Of a stretch of DNA of 64,000 nt, positions 33,819 to 45,720 are shown piece after piece. This DNA comes from Dipteris shenzhenensis (Eukaryota > Polypodiophyta > Polypodiopsida > Gleicheniales): NCBI GenBank assembly GCA_047967505.1, contig CM106539.1; one strand, 5' to 3'. Each line of letters begins with the position of its first letter. The stretch's first letter is position 1. The notes beneath the pieces are model-generated. The model made no database searches. It was not told where the DNA came from and was given only the letters and a program-made list of their open reading frames with translations. A program made the position numbers and the translations under genes.

Positions 33819-35419
33819 GCTGTGCACTAATGAACTCCGGGGACAGTGAGTATTTAGACCAATGTGGTTGTGCAAGGGCTGATTGTCATCAATATTATAA
33901 TACCCATTTGCAAAACAGTCATAATAGCCATCTTCCTTTTGTTGTGCATTATCTTCACAACTTTGGCTGTCATTTTCAGGTTGTACCATGTAGATTCCGC
34001 TTTTGTCATTGGCAGTGGTCATGAACATATAAGAATCAGCTGTAGGGCTCTGCCATCTGACATTATCCCTGCAATCCACATGCTTGGCCAGGTTTCCGTC
34101 CCCACCATTAAGTTCAGTCCTAGATAAATGCATCTCTGTTGTGTGCTTCATATACATGTCATATAAGTTGAAGAGCTCAAATTTTGATTCCCTTTGAAAA
34201 CTATCCCCTCAAATTTTGCAAGTGCCAATACATGGCAACAATAGTTTTGATGTGCTGTAGATAGCAAGAGGACATCCTTCCAAATTTTTTCCTCTGCATT
34301 TATAACACTAGGAGGTAGAACTCCCACGTATACTCACCTAGTGAGCAATAGTAGCGAAGGGCATTATTCATGTGGCCATATTCCCCATTGTCATGCTCCT
34401 GACTGCATTGTGATGCAGCTTCCGGGATCAAACTATCATGCATATCTTGTTCTTGCTGCCCGAGCTGCTTCTCGTCATGCATATCTTGTTCAAGCTGCTC
34501 CTTGTCACTATGGGTAAGTTTACTTTGGCATCCCTTTCTGTGGTTTATGGAGACCATACAATGCTGGATACTAACCTCCTCCTCAAAAACTTTGTCCTCA
34601 AAGTTTGCATGCCTAGAAGGATCAAGTGTAAGTGCATCCACATCTTTACTTTGTTGGTCAACATCTGCATCTTGATTCTTATTAAAGACTTGCTCATCAT
34701 TGCTTGGCTCATCATCTAACTTTTCACCCATCACGCCTGCTTCGTTGTCACTGTCACAGGTAAGCATTTTCCATCACCCTGCATAGAGGTGTTAGTATGT
34801 TGAAGTGCCAGGGCATCATCTCGATCAAAGTTTTGTTCCTGCAAACTGATATAACAGCCCTCTTTTTCTTGCTGTCCATATTTGCCTCCATCATGTGGGC
34901 TTCTCTTTTTATCTGAGCGGCTATCTCCAAAAATCCCATTCGTATTTGCAGCTGTAATCGCCTGTGGAAATAACCAGATTTGTGTCGTGCATACAAAGGC
35001 ATGTTCACTAGCTTTGAAGCATGATTTGGCTATGTACGAGTGAGAGGCATAGGATGGCTGGGCTGCATTGGCTGCGTTACCAGCATTGGCATACGTGCAT
35101 TCTCCCCAGATGTTGGGTGGCTATTTTTATCGGCATGCTTAGCCTTTGCCATCACACCTCTAGGCATCATAGCTCCAAAAACAAGTGGCTGCTTTATGGC
35201 ATTTGTATCTCCACTTTTAGCATGGAATGACCCCACGAATGACAACTCTATTGGTTTTAACAACTGAATGTGTAAGGTACAACCACCGTAGGTTTTAACA
35301 GCTGAGGGGGGTCCTATAAATAGCCTAGGAAGCATACTAACTACCTTCTTGTATTTAATTTGACCCCCCACATAGGGCTTGATAGTTCCACATAGGACTG
35401 CCATGCAGCTACCCTTCAT
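33819..35419 (-). pseudogene. Unrecognised minus-strand coding-like sequence, proximal part
   Basis: A minus-strand frame runs from 35419 to 34754 with a single TAG (about 35030), then, after a shift, a hydrophilic segment (34767-34300) very rich in Asp, Glu, Gln and His with a doubled phrase EQDMHDEKQLGQQEQDMHD, then another segment (34157-33819). Upstream parts are mixed (VAVLCGTIKPYVGG-like hydrophobic and basic stretches). No known motif was found. It continues, across the Ty3 insertion, into 27275-26239. Could be a transposon accessory protein or a host gene broken by decay. Confidence 0.45.
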
Positions 35420-36030
35420 TGTGGCTGCTCATAGGCCTGTTTGGAGGCATCAAGGGCCGTGGGTTAAGCCCAGCATATATCTTTTCATATGGGCAAGGGA
35501 GATCCTAGCAAAGAGGCACTGGAGATGGGGCATTATAACATGGCATGAAGGGACTAGTCAACCAGCCAAAGGGTAGGCTGCATAGTGCACATACTGGTTG
35601 GCAAACCAGTCTGATTGGTGGGATGGGCAGACCCACAGACTGGGTCAGCGGGATCAATGGGCAATGAGCCCTGTATATACAGCCCCCATTGGGGCAGCAA
35701 AAGTATAACTAGAGCACTTCAGGAGTGCACTCCCAAGCAATAGAAGAGGCACACATTGGCAGCAGCAGAGTGCACCGTGCAGCACAGACACCAACAGTTG
35801 CTAAACTGAGGATGAGGACGCCAACAGTGAGAGGAATGAAAATCAAGGTGTGCCTGCTGATTAAAGACATCAGAAACTTGAAGTGAGATTCCAAAATCTC
35901 AGATTTATGAAGAAAAGGATGGCACTTTGGAGGCACTTGTTATTTATCAATGTAGTAGAATGCTTTTGCAGTATATATTGGCCTGGAGTTCAAAACAGGG
36001 AGGAAAGAGACTAGAGTTAATAACTTTTTT
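35420..36030. other. Noncoding sequence upstream of the PPR pseudogene
   Basis: No ORF of note. A palindromic TATA-like TGTATATACA near 35671 followed by CAGCCCCCATTGGGGCAGC could be the old promoter of the PPR gene; this is weak. Confidence 0.4.
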
Positions 36031-37620
36031 GGCAGTACCTTGGTTGATATGTATGCTAAATGTGCCAAAAGAAGTGTTTGAGAAGGTTTGAATTCAAGTT
36101 GGAGTAGCATAAATGCACTGATAGCAAGATATGACAAGCATGCTTGTGGTGAGGTTGATTAAACTGTTTCAAACAGATGCAACTAGAGGGTGTCTCTCTA
36201 AATGTTGACACATTTGTTTGCAGCTTGAAAGCTTGTGGCAGGATAGGAGCCATAGGCAAGGGCCAAAAGCTACATTCTGAGGCTGCCAAAAAGGGGTTGG
36301 AAAGAGAGATTTTGATCACCCTTTCCTTGGTGGATATGTAAGCCAAATGTGGTATCTTGCAAAAGCACGGGAAAGTGTTTGACAAACTGCTAGTTCAAGA
36401 TGTAGTCTCATGGACTGCACTACTTGCAAGATATGTTGAGCATGGACTTGATGAGGAAGCTCTTTACCATTTTGAACAGATGCAATTGGAAGGTATTTCT
36501 CCAAATGCTATCCCATTTTCTTGTAGCTTGAAAGCTTGTGGTAACATAGGGGCCATAAACAAGGGCCAAGAAATACATGTTGAGGTTGCCAGAAAGGGAT
36601 TGCAAAGAGATGGCAGCACTTGGTGGATATGTATGCAAAAGTTGCTGAGTTGAAAAATCACGGGAAGTGTTTGATAAGCTTGCAATTTGAAACGAGGTCT
36701 CATGGATTGCACTAATTGCAGGTTATGCCCAGTATGGGCTTCTTGAGAAAGCTCTTAATTGTTTTCAACAGATGCAATTGGAAGGCATCTCTCCAGATGC
36801 GGTCACATTTGTTCACAACTTGAAAGCTTGTAGCAGGAAAGGATCCACAGAAAATGGTCAAGAAATACCCGCTAAAACTACGAGAAAGGAGTTGGAAAGA
36901 GATCTCTCTGTTGCCAGCACCTTGGTGTATATGTATGTCAAATGTGGCTCACTTGTAGATGCAAAGGAATTGTTTGACAAACTTCCAATGCAAAATGAGG
37001 TCTCATGGAAGCTCCAATTTCCCGATATGCTGCAAAAATTGATTTTCATACAACAGATGCAATAGGAGGGCATCTCTTTGGATGTTTTCACATTTGTTTG
37101 TAGCTTGAAGGCTAGTAGCAACATAGAAGCCCTAGACAAGGGCCAAGATGCGAGAAACGTGTATGCCAAATGTGGCTCCCTTGCAAAAGCATGGGAAGCA
37201 TTTGACAAATTTCCTGTTCAAAATGAGGTCTTGTGGAATGCACTTGCCGCAAGAGGTGATGCAGAGCTAGACCTTAGTGAGGAAGCACTAAACTATTTCA
37301 AAAAACTGATGCAGTTGGAGGGTATGTCTCCAATTGCTATCACATTTGTTCGCAACTTGTAAGCTTGTGGCAGCTTAGGAGCCGTAGTAGACAAGGGCTA
37401 GGAAATACACATTGAGATTACAAAAGTGCCTTGGTAGATATGTATGCCATCTTGCAAAAGCGCGACAATTGTTTGATAGGATTCTAGTTCAAGATGTAGT
37501 CATGTGGACTACCCTATGATGGCAGGTTATGCCGAGCATGGTCTTTGTGAGGAAGCATTGGACTAGTTCAAAAAGATGCAATCTCCAACTACGGTCATAT
37601 TTGTTTGCAAATAGTAGGTA
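36031..37620 (+). pseudogene. PPR (pentatricopeptide repeat) pseudogene
   Basis: At least six degenerate P-L-S style triplets can be read on the plus strand, each about 100 codons. Landmarks recur: LVDMYAKCG-like text near 36044, 36330, 36625, 36934, 37160 and 37433; VSWTALLARYVEHGLDEEAL near 36406; FSCSLKACGNIGAINKGQEI near 36516. PPR proteins of this class bind organellar RNA, often as editing factors in plastids or mitochondria. Frameshifts and stops occur in nearly every unit, no start, transit peptide or C-terminal E/DYW domain is seen, and the array ends at the LINE insertion at 37632. It is therefore a truncated pseudogene. The repeat wording resembles fern PPR proteins. Confidence 0.88.
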
Positions 37621-37631
37621 ACACACACACA

Positions 37632-40545
37632 TTTTTTGGGTGAAACCACCGAATTTATAATAAGAAAAACTTTTTACAATGAGAATAACTTGGAAAACAG
37701 GCTATTCTAAAAAATCAAATGTAGTGGGAAAACACCTCTAAAGAAGATACATCTAAGTCATTCTCATGACATGCATCATACAGAGATTGCCGTATGATGC
37801 TCTAAAAAACTCTTACGATTGAAGCAATGGATTGCCTATGAAGATCCGATTCCTCTGCCTCCAAATAGTCCAAAATGCCCAAAATCTGACCCAATGAAAA
37901 AAGAGAGAATATGGGGCCTATGCTGGAGTCAATCTGCCAAATAACTAGAAAAACTTCCCAAATCGATGACCTGGGAATCTCAAGCGAAGTCAGTGGGAAA
38001 TGCTGTCCAAGAGTGCTCTAGAGTGAGGGCAAAACCAAAGAAGATGTGGAATTGTCTTTGCAGAAGTAGAACACCTTAAACAATGAGGATCTACAATCCC
38101 ACGTTTGCCCAAAGTGACTCCCACTGAAAAAACGCCCACCAAACATCTCCAAAGAAACAATCTTTGCTTTAAAGGTAGCTTACTTCTCCATACTACTTTG
38201 AGATTTTACTTCCACCATGAAGGAAATTTGTGCAAATGCCAGAGGGTATTCCCATGCTGCGCAATCCATGGAGGAGGAAAATTCAGCCTATAAGTTTGCA
38301 TAGAAGAAATGGCTTGCAAAGAAATGGGGCGTTATCCTTGACTGTAAGGCATGAGCTGCTAATTTTGAAGTCGAAGGGAGCCATCATAAGGTGGAATTGG
38401 GACTAGGTGTTGCAACAAGATGCTTATTTTCCTCCATATTGGTCTATGATGAATACCAAGGGGAAATCGATGACAAGCATCTGGAAATGATAAAATATTC
38501 CCCTGAACATCCACCACATCATCAATGTAATGAATCCCAAGTTTCATGAGATTGTATGCCCCAACTGGTTTCTGTAAGGCAAGAGGAAGATCGAAAACTA
38601 AGCTCCAGTGTATACTTTCATGGCAAAGAGAAGAATTGCCATTTAACTATAGAAAGCACTCGCTTCCAATCCTGTAATAGAGAAGAGGAGTAAGGACAGC
38701 CAGGGATAATGCCATGAAATTTGCGAATGATCACTTCCCAATGATCAGTAATCCAATCCCCATATGCCTTCATCCTCATGTTCATACACATGGCTGCCAA
38801 CATGATAGCCCATGGCTGATTTTGCTAAAAAAGGTAGGAAGCATGGTAATCTTTCTCGCTAATATATGATAGGTGATGTTGAGAATGTTAAGATCCCCAT
38901 GCATTTTGGAGAACATATAAAGTGCATTTTTAGCAGTCTCAAACCTTTCCTACAAGATTTTGTCTTCCAAAACAGCTCCATTGCATGATACATAAAAGTA
39001 TTGAGATCTTTAGTAGTCCAATGTAAAAGGGGCAAATAAAACTGAACATGAGCCATAATAATGGACTGAACAATTATGAGGTGAACATGTAGTGGCCATG
39101 TGGATAATTTTCAATAATCCAACTTCTGATAAAGCTTCTCAGACACCCATGCCATTTGTTGTTTGATGGTAATATTCCATCCCACATGATACCCTAGATG
39201 TCTGACAATTCAATCAGGAAGCAAATTTTGACCAGGCCAAATAAGTGGGTGCCAATCCCAAGCTTTCAATGGCAAAAGCTTAGATTTATCAAAATTGATA
39301 TTCAGACCAACTGCCAATCCAAAGTCAAAAAGAGTGCTCATGAGAAGCTTGATTTCAATAGGACTATTTTGAGGCATGAAAAGAGAATCATTAGCATACG
39401 CCTGTGCCAAAAAAGATTGTGCTCCAGGCAAATGAAGACCATGCAACTATCCCAAGTAAGTCAAATAATCCATATATAATAGCAATAGATGGGTAGCAAT
39501 TGCATACAACAGAGCACTAAAGGGGCAACCTTGCCGCACAGATCTGAACAAAGTCCATGTCCTCAACAAGTGCTTTCCAAGTATGCATTGAGAAGTGGAA
39601 GCTAAATATAACAAATAGATCACATGGATTACTTTAGGTCCAAAGCCCATCTTGGGCATGGTGTTAGAGATAAAATCCTAGTGAACAATATTGAAAGCTT
39701 TGGCAACATCGACTTGCATAATCAAACATCCTGTGAAGTATATTTAGCATATTCAATGGCAACAAGTGTATTGGAAATGTTGTCATTTATCTATCTCCTG
39801 GGAACAAGACCATGATGCAATACCCCTTTAACTCTCTGCACAATCGTCTTAGCAAGGAGCTTATAAATGATAGGCATGAGAGTAATTGGCCTCCAGTCCC
39901 AGCAAAAGTTTCACACAACCATTTTTTAGGAACCAATTTCACTATGCCATGCTTTCAGGAATGAGGCAGCTGTCTTTCTTGCCATGCCAAATTTATCATT
40001 TTAAGAATGATATCTTTCAGATCATCACAAAAAGCCACAAAAAATTCCTCTGTTAATCCATCCCATCCTGGGGATTTACCTTTAAATGTGCCATAGCATC
40101 ATCAAGTTCAATGTCTGAGAAATGCTTTTTAAGATCTACATCAACCTTTGAATCAATATTTGAGCTGACATGATCCAAAAATCTATGTTGAGCTTGGAAC
40201 TGATCATAGGAAGGTAAAGGCTACAAGAATATGTTTTTGAAATGCTATACACATTCAGCCTCCAGTTGGGATTGAGATTGTGTCCAACAACCATCTTGTT
40301 TTTGAATCCTTTGAATTGATTGTCTTTGTCTTCTTGCATGCAAGGTCTTAAAAAAGGATTTTGAAGAATAGCCTTTGTCCAACAAGGGCTTGTAACTTCC
40401 CATTTACAAAGCTTTCTTTGATCATTTTGAGTCAAGATATTCCACGCAGATGAAAGAATATCTATCTCATGAGGAGTAAGCTGTCTTTCATGGCTAATTT
40501 GAGTGAGGCTTTGACACTTTGCAGGATATGACATTTTTTATGCAA
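37632..40545 (-). pseudogene. L1-type LINE: RT, zinc-binding C-terminus and 3' tail (minus strand)
   Basis: On the minus strand the order is a pre-RT region (LTPHEIDILSSAWNILTQND near 40470), KSPGWDGLTEEFF (near 40080), RPI..MP..YKLLAKTIVQRV (near 39890-39840), SVRQGCPFSALLYAIAT (near 39550-39500) and the catalytic box as AYANDSLF (near 39400), where one Asp of ADD is Asn. It ends in a zf-RVT region with WRSKLPLKQRLFLWR and LRCSTSAKTIPHLLWFCPHS (38200-38020). The 3' end reads AAAAAGTTTTTC, ATTATAAATTCGGTGG, and a short A6 (T6 at 37632-37637). Many stops and shifts make it dead. The element inserted into the PPR pseudogene. Confidence 0.9.
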
Positions 40546-40554
40546 GCACTTTGA

Positions 40555-41290
40555 GTTTTTCAGGAGTATGCATCTTAGCCAAGCATGACTTGCATCCTTT
40601 GCTGGCTTTTAATGATCAGCATGGCAGATGGATGGTGTTACAATGCATGGTTGAAGAGGATATCTAAGAAATTGCTTCTGTGTATGCCTCTCAAACTTTT
40701 GCTTTGCATGGACAGATGTGGGATGCCATCAGCCATTATCCTTGGAAGTATAATGCCTTCATATGTGGAGATTTCAATAACGTTAACTCCCCTCATCCAC
40801 ATGATAATACTACTCACAAGTCTCATATGATACCTTCTGAATATCATAAATGGGAGGAGATGTAGAGTGCTCTTAATGCAGAAGATTTGTGGAAAATCTC
40901 TCAGCATCAAACACTAGGATTCACAGATCATCATAGTGCACTTTCCCATTATGAGGCGAGATTGGACAGATGGTACCTATTGAATGTGCATCAGTTTGAT
41001 GCTTTCGCATGTAATTTGTGGGTTGACTACTCTCTTCAACTGTTGGATCATGCACCCTTGTGGTTGGACTTATGTTTTGCTCAAACAGTAAATGATTTAC
41101 AGCCTTCAAGTGCTAGAATGCTTCACGTGATGCTTTCCACCTTTTACACAAGCAATTTCAAGAAGCCATCTTACTTGCCATCCAGCCTCTTTGGTTGCAT
41201 CCTTATGAGGATTTAGATTTTGCTTCAAAGAGTTTTGTATGCCGCATTCAAATGATTATTAAGGATTATGGCAAGTGGCATATGGTTGAT
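40555..41290 (+). pseudogene. LINE endonuclease segment, inverted relative to its RT
   Basis: Plus-strand reading gives the apurinic/apyrimidinic-type endonuclease of an L1 LINE: LLAFNDQHGRWMVLQCMVEE near 40600, VYASQTFALHGQMWDAISHY near 40680, FICGDFNNVN at 40758-40787, then LDHAPLWLDL near 41044, equivalent to the SDHxPL motif. The N-terminal part of the domain is missing. It lies head to head with the minus-strand RT part, with almost no gap at 40545-40555. In an intact LINE the endonuclease precedes RT on the same strand, so this piece is inverted. Confidence 0.85.
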
Positions 41291-41333
41291 TTACAACAAC
41301 AACACACACCCACACACACACACACACACACAC
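41291..41333 (+). repeat. (AC)n microsatellite at the LINE end
   Basis: ACAACAACAACACACACC followed by a pure AC run. A shorter AC run (37619-37631) sits at the other end of the LINE, next to its poly(T), so the two may be expanded copies of the target-site duplication. Confidence 0.7.
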
Positions 41334-41874
41334 GATTCGTAAATTTCATGCCTACTTCATCATAATTTTCACAAGAAAGATGATTCATCCTCACACACAC
41401 ACAAACACACATGCACACATGTGTGTATTGTAGATATTGTTTTGAAAAGGTTTATGGATCTTTGAGTAGAGTAGAAAGCATTCACATGAAACATTATTAA
41501 GTATCATATTTACTGCATTTGAAAAAGGTTCATGAATCAACAATTGGAGTAGCAAGGACGACATCACAAACAAATGACATGCATGTTTTTCGAGTAAGTT
41601 AAATTTATTTATTTTTCTCAATTAGTATTGCAATTAGATAGTGTCACCTATTTTGGCATACTCGGGCTTAGGTTGCTAGTTAATGGTTGGCATGTGCTTT
41701 ACCCTTTAGTTCCCATACCAGTTTAGACACCAGTTGCTTCTCTATCCTCCATTCTAGATCTATATCTGATGGTGGGTCCTTTCGGAGTTGCAACTGGACC
41801 TTTTGACTGACTAATTGCATTGGCATTGGCAACCAAATAATTAATATCAATAAGTATAGCTCTACAACTAGGGT
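41334..41874. other. No recognisable gene
   Basis: A second AC-rich patch at 41392-41428 (ACACACAAACACACATGCACAC), otherwise featureless. Confidence 0.5.
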
Positions 41875-43860
41875 CTACCTCTCATCTCTCAAGAGTATCC
41901 TTGAGAATTCTGAGATGTTCTTGCCATAACTTACATTTGGCCTGAGTATGATTCTCAACACAACAAAATAATTTAACAAGACCTTTACATTTATCAATCC
42001 TTCTCTTGTTGTTACTCTACTTAGCCGTCTCTCCTTGGACTTGGCATCTGCCATAACTTGGTTCATATCAGTTGGGCCCACTCAGTTCATAAACTACAAT
42101 ATTTTGTACAACATTCTTCTTCTGTATGTTTCTTTTTGAACATTTATTACACCACTCTCACTAGAACTTAGCTTCTCTCGATAACCCATCTCCTTTACGG
42201 ATTTTTTGATAGTAGACTTGAGTTTATCCTTCTTTGATGACTATGCCTTGTCATCGTTATTATTATTTTGCTTCTTTGGCTTGGACTTGGTTCCACCACT
42301 CTTCTTCAAAGCCATAGACCAATTAAGCAAATCTTCATATGTCTTGGCAGGGTTAACAATTTTTTAGCCCGCATATCTACCTGTGTATAGTCGATCAAAT
42401 AGCCAAGCACATAGAGATTTATCATCTCGGGGGGGCGGCACTCAAAAAACATGTGATATAGCATGTTAGTGCACGAGGGGTTATTTTTTTATAGGGAGAC
42501 TTATATGCCATTTACATGCATGAGGGGATTTGTAAAATAGCAAATCATTGCCATGTATATGTGTAGATTTATGGAGGGGTGTCTAAATTTCAAGATTGAA
42601 AAATGTATACATGCAAGAGAGGGTTTATCAATTAGATGAGAAAAAGTAAAAATGCAAGATTAGGGGTATTATTAATACATGCTTGGTTGCACATGCTACA
42701 TGGGGCTTATGAAGAGTGATCCCCCTCGGCTTCAGGTGGCATGCTAAGTTGGTTGATCAAAGCCCTCATCCTTAAGACAAAATTCTAGAAGGACTCACCT
42801 TCTTTTTATTTGAGTTCATTTAGTTTAATATGAACATCCTCTTTATTGATTCCTTATGAAAGCACTTCAAGAATGCCTCAGTCATGTGTTGCTAATCTTA
42901 GAAATACCCAATCAAGAATTGGTTGTACCACCTTTGAGCTGATTTAACCAGGGACCTTAATTCATGTACTCCTCCTTGGTCTTGGCCCCTTTAATGTGAC
43001 AAACTCATAGAAAACTCTAAAGGTGGCTATACGGGCCTTCATCATCAGGTCTTTTATAATTCTAAAATTTTACCTTGATTGGAGGAATTATACCTTGGGC
43101 TTTACAACCACTGGCTTGGTAGTTCCTCAGAAGGTTCTTCATCCTCTACGTATTTACTGAGGGGACAAAACTCCATACTAAGTATGAGCATGCTCCCAAA
43201 CTAGTGGGGTCTATTCTTCTAGTCGAGCCTACCTTCCATGCTTGGGTACCTTTGAAGCAACTGGTCTCAATCCCCCATGTAGTGGTACTTTAGGTGCAAC
43301 TGGGCTTGGCCCTCATGGTGGTCTCCTAGTTCGAACATGTGCTTGAGAGGAGGTACAAGACTTGGTGCTCCATGTCACGAACTTGGCATATTGGTTCTTG
43401 GAGTACTCTGATAAGACACAGACAAGCTTCTTGGTAAAACCAAACTCAAGGTACTTGGCCTAGATACCTTGGGCTACCTCATGGCTTGCTCAGTCTTGAA
43501 CAAGGCTCATCTTTTGGTTAGAATTCCTTCTACTAACACGGCAACATTCTAGCTGTCTCCAACTCACAGACAAAATCCTGTGGTTTTTCTTGGTTGGGAA
43601 CTTGTCTTGGCTCCAATCCACACAATCCCCTTATAGATTCAAACCCAATTTGTCAACTCCACCTAAGTATGGGCTCTCTAAGTTCTTTGACATGGAGACT
43701 TTTTGTAGATGACTCCTCCAAATCCTCCATACACCACTTGAAGGTAGCTTCCTAATTGAAGGCTTCAGATCATCATAGACATCTTCCTCTAACCTGGTGT
43801 CAGTATAGTAGTTGAATCCCACACCTCTTAGTACATGACCCGTCTTGTTCAAGCCATTGC
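41875..43860 (-). pseudogene. Ty3-type gag remnant (minus strand)
   Basis: The minus strand encodes a Retrotrans_gag core between about 43060 and 42700: ARIATFRVFYEFVTLKGP, AQRWYNQFLIGYF, QHMTEAFLKCFHKE, LNELK, KEGESF and NFVLRMRALINQLSMPPEAE, with TAG/TAA replacing expected Gln. Downstream come AKTYEDLLNWSMALKKSGG (42360-42300), a Lys/Asn-rich stretch, and a knuckle-like CCVENHTQAKC (near 41960). An AT-rich 265-bp segment (about 42425-42690) splits it. The upstream frame at 43852-43631 probably is the gag N-terminus or leader. No pol was found adjoining it. Confidence 0.72.
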
Positions 43861-44302
43861 TGAGGGTTTGCAGTGGCTACAATGTGAGGATTCACTCGCA
43901 CATCCATACCTAGTTTGGAATTCATTGTAGCTTCTCTGTTTCGTAATTATTTCCACCCTCTGTAGCCTCAATGCAAGTATTTCTCTCTCTCGGCCGCATA
44001 TTGTTATCTTCTTTCCGCACGTGAATCAGACATCTTCAATGGCCTGGAAGGACTCCTTAGTCTAGAAACTAGTCTATAAGATTATAAAATCAAGAGCAAC
44101 AAATACTCGGATGAATTTTTTGAAATATTGCACTCAACCAAGTAACTTTCATAACTCATCACACTGGTCAGTATAAACTACTACTTGGTGGGGTTTTTTT
44201 TGTGCACTCGTAGCTAAGACGCCTATTCTCAATCCACCCAATTTTCCCTACTCAAACCTTTCAATGCATATCCTCCCCAGTAGGATCACTAAATGTTGAC
44301 AC

Positions 44303-44446
44303 TTAGTTCTACTCCTGGTTTCCCTCGCCTCTTAGGGGATGCTTAGTGCCCACTGAATAGTGCATACATAGTGCTTAGTTCTACTCCTGGTTTCCCTCGC
44401 CTCTTAGGGGATGCTTAGTGCCCACTGAATAGTGCATACATAGTGC
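44303..44446 (+). repeat. Perfect 72-bp tandem duplication
   Basis: Two adjacent 72-bp units, each starting TTAGTTCTACTCCTGGTTTC and ending GCATACATAGTGC; I see no difference between them. Confidence 0.92.
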
Positions 44447-44688
44447 TTTGGTGGAAGATGCCCTCTCTTGCATTCCTTGGCACTCTCTCACATTCCTATC
44501 GGTGCTTGGTTGTGGAATCACATCTTGCACTAATAGGGTCTACATTGTGTGGGAGAAAACCATGGGAAGATGGATAAAATAAACACAACGCAAGTACAAA
44601 AACAATATGGTAATGGACTGTAATACTTGTATTATCAAAGACACTCAACCAATACAAACAACCAAGAGCTGCATAGAATCACACCTTG

Positions 44689-44990
44689 ACTCAAGGTGAA
44701 CCACTCACCCTTGCAATAGGACTCTAGACTCAGTTAGGCTTGCCTCTCATACAAGACACTATGAGCCAAAAGCCAATTGCCCTATTACAATCAACAACTT
44801 ATAGACAGATTCAATCTCCTAGGTGATTCTAGAAACCTCAACTCAAGGTGAACCGCTCACCCTTCCAATAGGACTCTAGACTCAATTAGACTATCCTCTC
44901 ATACAAGACACTATGAGCTAGAAGCCCATTTCCCTATTACAATCAACAACTTATAGATAGGTTCAATCTACTAGGTGATTCTATAAACCA
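44689..44990 (+). repeat. 152-bp imperfect tandem duplication
   Basis: Units start ACTCAAGGTGAACCRCTCAC at 44689 and 44841 and share GACTCTAGACTCARTTAG, CTCATACAAGACACTATGAG and CCCTATTACAATCAACAACT, with scattered substitutions. Confidence 0.9.
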
Positions 44991-45029
44991 ACCTGCCAAT
45001 TCCTACTATAAATCTTACTCAATTGCTAA

Positions 45030-45720
45030 ATACTATTGGAACATTTTGGTGGTGAAGCACTGCTTTCCTTTGCTGCCAAATCTCTACCACTTGGCATTTG
45101 GCTACCTACTACGCCAACTAGGGCCCGTCTGATTGTCCAGTGCCTATTCAGGTTCTTGTGTCAACTAGGAGTCAATAATCTATTGTTTTGTCTCTGATGT
45201 ATGTAATTGACGATTTTCTCCAACTGAGATGCATGTTACCGCAGAACACAACCTTGTTGCGCATTTCCCATACTACTAGCATCAGAGCTGCTTGCAGCTA
45301 GGGGCAGTAAGCAACCATGTTTACAATGTAAAAGATTTCCTTAGCCAATATTGACCAAATTTCCTCCATCCTTTCTTTACTCTTTACTCTAATAATAAAT
45401 AAGGTCATCCTGGATGGCAGTTTGTCGACTCTTTCTTTTGTTGTTGAAAGGTGGAATAGTTCCCGTAGAGATTGAATATTTTGTTTGCTTAAAGAATGTA
45501 TGTGTGGACCCTAAAGGACTATGAGAATGGAAAGTCCGAAAGTTCTGATATTATTGTGCAAAATAAAAAGTAGTAGTTGAAGGCGTGCACCGTGAAGGCG
45601 AATTAACCATAGAGTGTAGGCTATTTTGGACATTGCCTCCCAGACTAGATGGTTGGTCATCAGCTGGCCCAATGAGACTGTAAAAGCTCGACTTGAGAGC
45701 ATTTTTTATGAGCTGTCGTT
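45030..45720 (-). pseudogene. Possible LINE C-terminal remnant (minus strand)
   Basis: Minus-strand text such as LMLVVWEMRNKVVFCGNMHL (near 45270) resembles the end of L1-type ORF2 proteins (W.IW..RN..VF). The upstream part (45702-45511) is open but uninformative. Weak evidence; it could be another degraded element. Confidence 0.35.

Larger units (their letters stand above)
43861..45029 (-). mobile_element. Probable leader/LTR region of the minus-strand Ty3 remnant
   Basis: Lies upstream of the gag remnant on the minus strand, noncoding, and contains two separate tandem duplications (44303-44446 and 44689-44990). No matching LTR partner is present, so the assignment is contextual. Confidence 0.35.
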
